Assembly (NCBI GenBank): GCA_964557575.1
Contig: CAZLBC010000070.1
Coordinates: forward strand, 1 to 26,422
DNA: 26,422 nucleotides
Reading direction: 5' to 3'
Origin: CAZLBC01 sp964557575
GTDB taxonomy: Bacteria; Planctomycetota; Phycisphaerae; SM23-33
Part shown: positions 8,190 to 14,297 of the stretch, piece by piece
How the letters are laid out: the number at the start of each line of letters is the position of its first letter
Numbering within the stretch: position 1 is the stretch's first letter
Program-made: the position numbers and the translations under genes
Notes under the pieces: model-generated
Databases searched by the model: none
What the model saw: the letters and a program-made list of their open reading frames with translations, nothing else
Told to the model about the DNA's origin: nothing

Positions 8190-10459
8190 CCGATCCATCC
8201 TGTCGTGTGCATGATACCGGCCGCCAGGAGGATAAACACGACCGCGAGCGCCAGCTTGACCCAGGCCGCGCGGCGGCGGAAAAACGCGGCCATCCGTTCC
8301 GAGGTCACCCCCGCGGCCGCCGACAGGAACACCGCCAGCAGCGGGACGATGAACGCCGTATTGTAGATCACGAGGTAGCCGAAGGCAACGGGCCGCCGGT
8401 CCGGCTCCGCGAGCATGTTGACGATCGGGATGTAGACCTGGCCGGTGCATCCCAGCTCGATCGACGCCACGACCATGCCCAGCACGACCGCGGCGACGGC
8501 GGTGCCGAATCCGCGGCGCGCGAACCGCCGGACCCGCGCCCGCAGGTGCCGGTTCAGGAAATCCGGGAGCCGCAGGGTGATCTCCTCCGGCCGACCCCGG
8601 AGGCACCGGACGAAATCGACGAGACTCAGAACGGTAAGCGCCGCCAGGAGGGCCAGCATCGCGCAGTTGACGACCAGCCGGACCGTACCCCCCGTCGGCA
8701 GCATGCCCGCGATCCGGTAGAGAAACATGCCGATGAGCATGTAGGCGGCGAAGACGCCGGCGGTGAACAGCCCCCCCGCCAGCAGGATCTGCCGCCGGGT
8801 GCCGCCCACGAGCGTCAGGTAGGAGACCAGGAAGATCACGGCCGCGAACGCGCAGGGGTTGAGGCCGTCGACCAGGCCGGCCGATATCACCAGCCCCAGG
8901 GTCAACGAATCGAACGTGTCGCGCCGCATCGCCGCGGTGTCGCGTGACCGCGTGAAGGGGACGATACTCTGTTCCCGATACCGGGCCGGATCCCGGCGGA
9001 AGGCGGCGAGCTGCGCAGGGAACCCCCGCTCGATCTCCGCGCTCCCCCCGAAGACCTCCCGGCCGGCGAAGATGGCGGGAATGCCGGCGTCCTGCCGGCC
9101 GAAGTCCGCCCCGGCGGCCATGAACAGGTCGTAGGTTCCCTTCCGGGCAAAGTCGTAGTAGCAAACGTGCAGCGACACCCCGTGTTCATCCGCCCATCGC
9201 GGCAGCAGGTGCCGGAGAAGCTTGTCGCAGTACGCGCAGTCGTAGGAGAACAGGTACACCGGCAGCTCGGGCGTTCCGGTTCCCCCGGGTATCGGGATTT
9301 CCCGGCAGAGGATCCGGGCTTTTCTCTTCAGATCCCGGGCACTGTCGCCGGCCCCGGCGCGGGGTGAGAGGGTGATACGGTCCAGGACCGTCCCGTCTGC
9401 CGCGATCGCCTGCAGCGTCAGCCCGCCGGCAAAGACGTCCACGCGGCAGAAGTGGTGGCGCCGCGCATCGACGACCGCGGGATAGTCGTCGTTTTTTCTC
9501 ATCCAGACCAGCTCCGCCCCCCCGCCGCCGGTCAGGACGTAGTGGACCCCGTCATGCCGGGAGCGTTCGTAGAGGTGCCAGCTCGAAAAGACCAGGTCGA
9601 CCCCGTGTTCGACGAATAGCCGCGCCCACACGTCGCGCATGAGCCGGGCCGATCGCCCGCGGCAGATGTAGACCGGGTCGTGCATGAATACGATACGGAA
9701 CGGGGCCGCCCTGACCTCCGGGCGGGACAGGCGGTCCTTCAGCCAGCGGAGCTGACGGCTGTCGGCATCCAGCTCGCCGCGGTCCTGGGCGCCCCGGGCA
9801 TCCCGGGCGTTGAGGGCGAAAAAGTGAACCCCGTTCCATCGGAAATGGTAGAACCCGTCCGCCGCATCGGGAAAGTACCGACCGAACAGGCCGTCGCCGC
9901 CGTCGTAATCGTTGTCTCCCATGACGGGGAAGATCCCGGCGCTGCCGGCGAGCGGCGACTCGGCGGCGAAAAAGGCTTCCCAGTGAGCCGGTTCGGAACC
10001 GTCGTCGACCATGTCGCCGAGTACGAGGCGAAAGCAGGGACCGGCGTCACGCACCCGGGAGACCACGTTGCGATGGAAGCGCTTCGTCTTCGTCTGTCCC
10101 GGCCGGGTATCGCCGTAGACGGCGAAGGTGAAGGAATCGCCCGGCCGGCCGGCGGTCCTGAACCCGTCGAGGGTCGCGACATCGTCTTCGCCGGCACGGA
10201 TGACGCAGCGATAGACCCGGTTCGGCTCAAGGCCGACGACGACGACGGCATGGCTGCGCGATGCCGGCGAGTCGACCGCCGCCACCCGCTCCCGGCCGGA
10301 AAAGACGTGCAGCTCGACGGCAGTCGCCCGGCGAAAATGAATATTAACGGTCGCCGAATGCCTGGTGATGCGGGTCAGGTAGGGACCCGCGGCGACCTCC
10401 ACGGCGCCCCACGACGCGGCGGCCCAGAGCATCGGCACGACGGCGGCCGCGGCCCTCAT
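8186..10459 (-). CDS. Fusion: purple-acid-phosphatase-like, thioredoxin-like and CcdA/DsbD-like membrane domains
   Basis: A 757-residue exported membrane protein with three recognisable parts. After a signal peptide (1-18), residues about 22-103 resemble the Fn3-like N-terminal domain of purple acid phosphatases. Residues 110-345 form a calcineurin-like metallophosphatase domain: YGDTRP (Asp117), LGDM (Asp149), MGDNDYD in place of GNHD, MHDPVY (His260) and SSWHLYERS in place of GHxHxYER, so some ligands are replaced. Residues about 400-490 are thioredoxin or glutaredoxin-like with DCAYC (Cys408, Cys411). Residues 515-755 are a hydrophobic bundle resembling CcdA or the DsbD membrane domain, with NPC (Cys536) and LGC (Cys671) as the probable redox pair. 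It likely carries electrons across the membrane to its own outer domain and to the neighbouring TlpA-like protein. The phosphatase part may be inactive or a binding module. Confidence 0.85.
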   Translation of the reverse strand: MRAAAAVVPMLWAAASWGAVEVAAGPYLTRITRHSATVNIHFRRATAVELHVFSGRERVAAVDSPASRSHAVVVVGLEPNRVYRCVIRAGEDDVATLDGFRTAGRPGDSFTFAVYGDTRPGQTKTKRFHRNVVSRVRDAGPCFRLVLGDMVDDGSEPAHWEAFFAAESPLAGSAGIFPVMGDNDYDGGDGLFGRYFPDAADGFYHFRWNGVHFFALNARDARGAQDRGELDADSRQLRWLKDRLSRPEVRAAPFRIVFMHDPVYICRGRSARLMRDVWARLFVEHGVDLVFSSWHLYERSRHDGVHYVLTGGGGAELVWMRKNDDYPAVVDARRHHFCRVDVFAGGLTLQAIAADGTVLDRITLSPRAGAGDSARDLKRKARILCREIPIPGGTGTPELPVYLFSYDCAYCDKLLRHLLPRWADEHGVSLHVCYYDFARKGTYDLFMAAGADFGRQDAGIPAIFAGREVFGGSAEIERGFPAQLAAFRRDPARYREQSIVPFTRSRDTAAMRRDTFDSLTLGLVISAGLVDGLNPCAFAAVIFLVSYLTLVGGTRRQILLAGGLFTAGVFAAYMLIGMFLYRIAGMLPTGGTVRLVVNCAMLALLAALTVLSLVDFVRCLRGRPEEITLRLPDFLNRHLRARVRRFARRGFGTAVAAVVLGMVVASIELGCTGQVYIPIVNMLAEPDRRPVAFGYLVIYNTAFIVPLLAVFLSAAAGVTSERMAAFFRRRAAWVKLALAVVFILLAAGIMHTTGWIG

Positions 10460-10953
10460 TCCGGCCGCTCCGCCGTCAGTCGCGCGATCACGTCCCCGAC
10501 GGACGCCGAGACGTGTTCATCGAACCCCCGGCGGCGGAGCACTTCGCGGCCGCGGCCGTCGATCACCACGGTGACCGGCACCGCTTCCACCCCGTACCGC
10601 CGGGCAACCTCACCGGTATCCAGCAGGATGGCACAGTCGAATCCCTTCACTGAGGCAATCCGCGCGGCCTCGTCGCGATTCTCGGGGTCGACGCATATCG
10701 CCGCCACCGTGACCGCGTCGCCGAACGGGCGGGCGATCTCCGTTATCGCCGGGATTTCGCGAATGCAGACGCTGCAGCGGGTAGACCAGAACAGGAGAAT
10801 AACGACGCGGCCGCGGTAATCGTGGAGGTAGAACCGCCCCCCCCGGAGGCGGCGCAGCCTGAAATCCGGCGCCCGGTCGTCTTCGCGCCCCCCGCAGGAA
10901 CAGGCCGCGCCGGCCGTCGCCGCGAGGATGCCCGCAAGCAATATCCTACGCAT
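10456..10953 (-). CDS. TlpA/ResA-like extracytoplasmic thioredoxin
   Basis: A protein of about 165 residues with an N-terminal hydrophobic signal (MRRILLAGILAAT). It may be lipid-anchored at the Cys in GAAC (residue 18), but the lipobox is weak. The rest is a TlpA/ResA/AhpC-type thioredoxin fold: APDFRLRRL, then FWSTRCSVC with the active Cys60 and Cys63, and the cis-proline in AVPVTVV (Pro126). Such proteins reduce disulfides outside the cytoplasm and are kept reduced by CcdA or DsbD. Here the next gene encodes a CcdA-like membrane domain and overlaps it by ATGA, so the two probably form one redox pathway. The chosen ATG at 10953 has GAGG nine bases upstream; in-frame ATGs at 10959 and 10962 have no spaced ribosome site. 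The gene begins inside the end of the second small protein. Confidence 0.85.
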   Translation of the reverse strand: MRRILLAGILAATAGAACSCGGREDDRAPDFRLRRLRGGRFYLHDYRGRVVILLFWSTRCSVCIREIPAITEIARPFGDAVTVAAICVDPENRDEAARIASVKGFDCAILLDTGEVARRYGVEAVPVTVVIDGRGREVLRRRGFDEHVSASVGDVIARLTAERPE

Positions 10954-11173
10954 CGGCATCATCCTCGTTCTTCTCTTCGTCCCGCCGCTCACTGACGATG
11001 CGGTCCCGGGCGGCGGCGATGATGTTGAGGATGATTGCGGCGGCCGCCGCGCCGCCTGCCGCGGCGGCCAGAAAGGTGGGTATATCGCTGCCGACGGAAC
11101 TGGAATTGGGATTGTAGCCGCTCTTGACCCGCAGGACGCGGCCGGCGGACCCCGTGTATTTCTCGTTTCTCAT
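10946..11173 (-). CDS. Small NPNSSS-motif protein 2, putative radical SAM substrate
   Basis: A 75-residue protein, paralogous to the one at 7944-8189. Residues 11-28 read GRVLRVKSGYNPNSSSVG, differing from the first copy only by conservative swaps plus one Q/S change. A hydrophobic, very Ala/Gly-rich segment (about 31-55) and a charged, finally acidic tail follow. No cysteine is present, and the only aromatics are Tyr6, Tyr20 and Phe34. The ATG lies three bases after the lipoprotein stop, and the lipoprotein's final codons supply a TGAGG ribosome site. The block is far better conserved than the flanking residues, which points to recognition or modification by a shared partner. The radical SAM/SPASM enzyme in the operon is the obvious candidate. 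Confidence 0.8.
   Translation of the reverse strand: MRNEKYTGSAGRVLRVKSGYNPNSSSVGSDIPTFLAAAAGGAAAAAIILNIIAAARDRIVSERRDEEKNEDDADA
10963..10966 (-). promoter_or_regulatory. Ribosome site for the TlpA-like gene inside the small-protein tail
   Basis: GAGG on the minus strand, nine bases before the ATG at 10953. It lies within the acidic C-terminal codons of small protein 2 (AACGAGGATGATG) and decides the start of the thioredoxin gene. Confidence 0.5.
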
Positions 11174-11176
11174 CGG

Positions 11177-11995
11177 CTACCTCAGTGGAATATCGCCCAG
11201 TCCCGTTGCGAGCGTCTCGACAAGCGCGTCGGCGTCCATCGTTCCGTAATCGCCGTCAAGCATCGCCCTGATGCGATCGTGGGCCCCGGGCGCGTTCCTT
11301 CGCACGCGCTCGGCGATGATCCGGTAGAACACGGCGGCTTCCTTTTGCTTGACGGCGCAGGCCGGCCGGTCACTGTCCCGCAGTTGTTCGATCTGCCGTA
11401 TTTCGTAGAGGACGCATAATCCATAGGTTCGCAGTATCGCCCGATCGAGGCGCCGCCGCGCCGAGACCACGTCACCCGTTTCGGCGGCGGCCGCGATTTC
11501 TTCGAGGGCCGCATCGGCCTCGGCCTCCAGCGTCGGTCGCGCATCGAAGAAATCACGGTCGCGCCGGGCGAAGGTGGGGCGTATCCCTTCAAAAAACGCG
11601 GCGGCGACCGTCGCCGCCCCGGCGTCCAGGCACTGCCCGATCGCCAGAACGGCGACGTGCTGGAGGCCCTTGGCGATGACCTGCTGGTTGACCCGCGGGC
11701 GCGTGCCGGCGGCACACTTTTCGAGGGCCGCGTTGATCTCCGCCGCGTAGCCGGTCCCCGCCGACGCGTCGATCCGGCGGACGACCGGCATCGCAGCGGC
11801 GACCTCCCGGGCAACCCGGTCCCAGTCCACGGGGCCGTCGCTCGCTTTGCGAAGCCGTTCGACGGTCACCTCCGCTTCGGCAAACGAGACGGCTTCCTTC
11901 AGTGCAAACGGTCCGCCGCCGTCGGGATCGGCCCCCTCCCGGTCACCGCACCCGGTCACGATGAAGATGACCGCCGCACACAGCATTACTCTCAT
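11177..11995 (-). CDS. Lipoprotein of unknown function
   Basis: A 272-residue protein with a clear lipoprotein signal: MRVMLCAAVIFIVTGC, lipobox VTGC, lipidated Cys16, then GDREGADPD. The mature part is rich in predicted helix and in Ala, Glu and Arg. It contains stretches such as AAAFFEGIRPTFARRDRDFF and AEADAALEEIAAAAETGDVVSARRRLD that recall TPR-like helical hairpins, but I recognise no family. The ATG at 11995 has an AAAGGA site at a good distance and lies 11 bases after the upstream stop. The gene ends three bases before the second small protein. As an outer- or cytoplasmic-membrane-attached helical protein, it may bind the small protein encoded next to it; that is inference from position only. 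Confidence 0.75.
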   Translation of the reverse strand: MRVMLCAAVIFIVTGCGDREGADPDGGGPFALKEAVSFAEAEVTVERLRKASDGPVDWDRVAREVAAAMPVVRRIDASAGTGYAAEINAALEKCAAGTRPRVNQQVIAKGLQHVAVLAIGQCLDAGAATVAAAFFEGIRPTFARRDRDFFDARPTLEAEADAALEEIAAAAETGDVVSARRRLDRAILRTYGLCVLYEIRQIEQLRDSDRPACAVKQKEAAVFYRIIAERVRRNAPGAHDRIRAMLDGDYGTMDADALVETLATGLGDIPLR

Positions 11996-12006
11996 GACAT
12001 TTCCTT

Positions 12007-13992
12007 TCAGAGGCCCGCGACGACAAGGTAATGGACGTTCGTGTAGTATATCACCAGGTAGCATCCCGCCGCCAGGAACAGCAGGCCGGCCGCCAGTCGA
12101 GCCGACAGCCCGCCCGCCGGCCGGCGAAACACCCGGCCGATATTCGACGAGAAGGGAAGCCCGAGCGTTCCCGCCGCCGCGAAACCGAGGGCCAGTATCA
12201 CCAGTTCGCGGTTCGATGCAAACTGCTCCCTGAACAGCCATCCCGCCGCGAGCAGAAAGGATCCCAGCAGGACGAAGGCGGCCAGGGACAGCGTCCAGCG
12301 CCCCCGTTGCAGCCCGGCGGGCGGCAGGAAGACAGCGGCGGCGAGCATCGCCGCGAGGCAGCACCAGGAAGCGATCGCCAGGTGGCCCCGCCTGATGTTC
12401 CGTCGGGCCCTGCCGAGCTGGGCGCGTATGTCGTCGGCCCGCACCGGGTCCTTCGACAGGGCCTCCACGAAAACCGCCGCCGCCTTCCGGTAGCATCCCG
12501 CGTCGTACCATGCCTCGCCCATCTCGAGCCACGCGTCGCGGGCAACCGCGCTGCCGGGATACCGTTGCAACAACGCGCGGTAACAAGCGACGGCACGGGG
12601 CGTATCAACGCGGCGGTACTGGTTCGCCAGCCAGTACTGCATGGTCGGCGCGATCCGGCTGTCGGGGTATTCGTCCAGGATGGCCGCGACCCTCTCCAGG
12701 CATGCCTTCCGGGCGGCGGGATCTTTTTCCGTGCGACGGTATGCCACCCGCCGTACCCGTTCGAACCGGGCCAGCGGGGCGAAATCGTGATCGTCGTGTT
12801 CGCGAAGGTACGCCAGCCGGCGCGACGCCACGGGCACGAGCGGGCTGTCGGGATGCCGGTCGATCAGCCGCCGGTACCACCGGATCGCCTCCCGGAACCG
12901 AAACAGTTTTTTATCGAGAATGTCCGCGACGGCGTGGTAGGCATCGTCAACCTGGTAATGGCCGGCGTGTTTCGCGATGAATTCCCGGTAGGCCGCGATC
13001 GACTCCTCGTAGGCCCCCCGGTCCGCGAGCCGCCGGCATTCCCGGCAGGTGCGTTTTCGTTTCAGTGCCGGGCTGCGCAGGACCACGTCGCGACGGTCCC
13101 GCCCGAGGAAGACCAGCCGGGAACAGTCGGGGCCGATATCAACCCGCGCCGCGATCGCGCCGTCCGGGGGCACGGACACGCGGGAGAACCCCCCGTCTCT
13201 GCCGCCGGGACGGCCGGACGCCTCGATCACGAATGAAATCCGCTGCGCGGCATGCCCGGCATTCCAGGAGGATATCTTTTCGGCGATCCCCGCCGTTTCC
13301 GCCGGACAGTAGAGGCCGATGGTGTGCTGCGCTGCGCCTTCCAAAAACGGCGCGAGCGGCTCGTCCGGGTCGTTTACCACGACCAGGCGGAGGCCGCCCC
13401 AGGCGATGACAGTGCCGCCCTCGCGCGGCGTTTCGCCGCGGGAACGGCTTCGCAGGTAGGGCGAGTCGATGCCCCACCGGTCGAACACCGGGCAGTACGG
13501 CCGGGCGGTGTCGATACCGGGGTTGTCGCCGGCCGCCAGGATAAAGTCGGGCATTTCAGACGCGAGCAAGGACCGGATCTGCCGTTCTCCCGCGCCGCGC
13601 ACGATGAGAAACGAGAAGGCAGACGCCGGAAGCGGTGCGGTCCGGAACTCCATCCAGGGACCCGGCCGGTCGGGCAGGCGGTAGCGATACAGCCTCCCCG
13701 GCTCAAGCCCCGGCAATACCACCTCGTGAACCGTCCCGACCGTCCGGTCGTCGGCGATCCGCGGTTCGCCCCGCTCCCCCGCCGGCAGGTACGCGACGCG
13801 GCCGGGAGTCGGAGACACCGATTGCCAGGCGATCGTGGCCTCCGCATCGGTGACCTGAAGCACCTCCACGCGGGGCACGGCGGCCGCGGACGGACCGCCC
13901 CCGACAACAAACAGCATGGCCGCGACGGCGGCAGCCGCGGTTATCGCCGCGACGGCACAATATATTTTCGTTCTTGTTTTCACGCGCGACAC
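12007..13992 (-). CDS. Membrane protein with Fn3-like, degenerate metallophosphatase-like and TPR regions
   Basis: A 661-residue protein and the first gene of the cluster. An N-terminal anchor (11-31) is followed by an Fn3-like domain (about 40-118) similar in style to the start of purple acid phosphatases. A region at about 125-300 retains only traces of a metallophosphatase (ILAAGDNPG, VVVNDPDEP) and lacks the His motifs, so it looks catalytically dead. A CRECRR (Cys316, Cys319) and several TPR-like repeats follow (about 315-530, for example SIAAYREFIAKHAGHYQVDD). C-terminal hydrophobic segments lie at about 538-557, 567-587, 594-613 and 631-651. The start is a GTG at 13992 with a weak ribosome site. 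It shares the Fn3/metallophosphatase theme with the 757-residue fusion two genes beyond the lipoprotein and small protein. I infer a membrane-bound scaffold; the function is unknown. Confidence 0.75.
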   Translation of the reverse strand: MSRVKTRTKIYCAVAAITAAAAVAAMLFVVGGGPSAAAVPRVEVLQVTDAEATIAWQSVSPTPGRVAYLPAGERGEPRIADDRTVGTVHEVVLPGLEPGRLYRYRLPDRPGPWMEFRTAPLPASAFSFLIVRGAGERQIRSLLASEMPDFILAAGDNPGIDTARPYCPVFDRWGIDSPYLRSRSRGETPREGGTVIAWGGLRLVVVNDPDEPLAPFLEGAAQHTIGLYCPAETAGIAEKISSWNAGHAAQRISFVIEASGRPGGRDGGFSRVSVPPDGAIAARVDIGPDCSRLVFLGRDRRDVVLRSPALKRKRTCRECRRLADRGAYEESIAAYREFIAKHAGHYQVDDAYHAVADILDKKLFRFREAIRWYRRLIDRHPDSPLVPVASRRLAYLREHDDHDFAPLARFERVRRVAYRRTEKDPAARKACLERVAAILDEYPDSRIAPTMQYWLANQYRRVDTPRAVACYRALLQRYPGSAVARDAWLEMGEAWYDAGCYRKAAAVFVEALSKDPVRADDIRAQLGRARRNIRRGHLAIASWCCLAAMLAAAVFLPPAGLQRGRWTLSLAAFVLLGSFLLAAGWLFREQFASNRELVILALGFAAAGTLGLPFSSNIGRVFRRPAGGLSARLAAGLLFLAAGCYLVIYYTNVHYLVVAGL

Positions 13993-14031
13993 ATCTCAAC
14001 TCTTCGCGCCCCGGTTCAGGGACCGCGTCTC

Positions 14032-14277
14032 CTACGGCAGCGGAGTATTGGGTTTCACCGCGTCGGCGGGATAGGGATTGCCGGGCCCGAAGACCAGCAG
14101 CTTCTCCCGGTCCCAGCCGGCCAGGTCGGCAGAGGATCTCTTGAACGCCGCGAGTTCGCGGGCGGCCTCCGCGGGTTTCTGGGCATGCCCGCGGCGGAGC
14201 CGGTTTTCGCCGCCGGGGAGTGTGGCGGCGGCGCACAGGATGCAACACACGATGACGGGCGCGTCTGTTCGAATCAT
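14032..14277 (-). CDS. Small exported protein, unknown function
   Basis: An 81-residue protein with a hydrophobic signal-like N-terminus (MIRTDAPVIVCCILCAAATL). The mature part is about 55-60 residues, basic then mixed, ending in VKPNTPLP. An AAGGA ribosome site lies seven bases before the ATG. It starts 20 bases after the stop of the Tat-exported Gfo/Idh/MocA gene and ends 39 bases before the eight-gene cluster, so it probably shares a transcript with at least the former. No family is recognised. It lacks the NPNSSS block of the two small proteins downstream. Confidence 0.6.
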   Translation of the reverse strand: MIRTDAPVIVCCILCAAATLPGGENRLRRGHAQKPAEAARELAAFKRSSADLAGWDREKLLVFGPGNPYPADAVKPNTPLP

Positions 14278-14297
14278 GGCGGTATCCTTCGTGGCTG

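Larger units (their letters stand above)
5623..13992 (-). other. Putative radical-SAM peptide modification operon (eight genes)
   Basis: Eight genes lie head to tail on the minus strand. The junctions, in transcription order, are 11 bases, 3 bases, an 8-base overlap, a 4-base ATGA overlap, another ATGA overlap, 3 bases, and a final ATGA overlap. Such packing implies one transcript and translational coupling. The contents are two paralogous small proteins with a shared NPNSSS block, a radical SAM/SPASM enzyme, a TlpA-like thioredoxin, a CcdA-like fusion protein, a lipoprotein and two TPR membrane proteins. The combination of small conserved peptides and a radical SAM/SPASM maturase is typical of RiPP systems, and the rest is envelope machinery. 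No transporter, protease or recognisable RRE protein is visible in the cluster. Confidence 0.7.

Noticed and set aside
7944..9164. Reading small protein 1 as the C-terminus of a 406-residue protein
   Set aside because: The upstream part is Arg/Gly/Pro-rich and overlaps the well-supported 757-residue gene in another frame. The ATG at 8189 has an ATGA overlap and ribosome site, and the paralogue at 10946-11173 has a matching short length.
11177..12586. Longer start for the lipoprotein gene (469 residues)
   Set aside because: The extension overlaps the 661-residue gene, while the internal ATG at 11995 begins a perfect lipoprotein signal with a ribosome site.
12031..13236. Open frame of 401 codons on the plus strand opposite the TPR membrane protein
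   Set aside because: Low-complexity Arg/Pro/Gln composition without recognisable domains; an antisense shadow.
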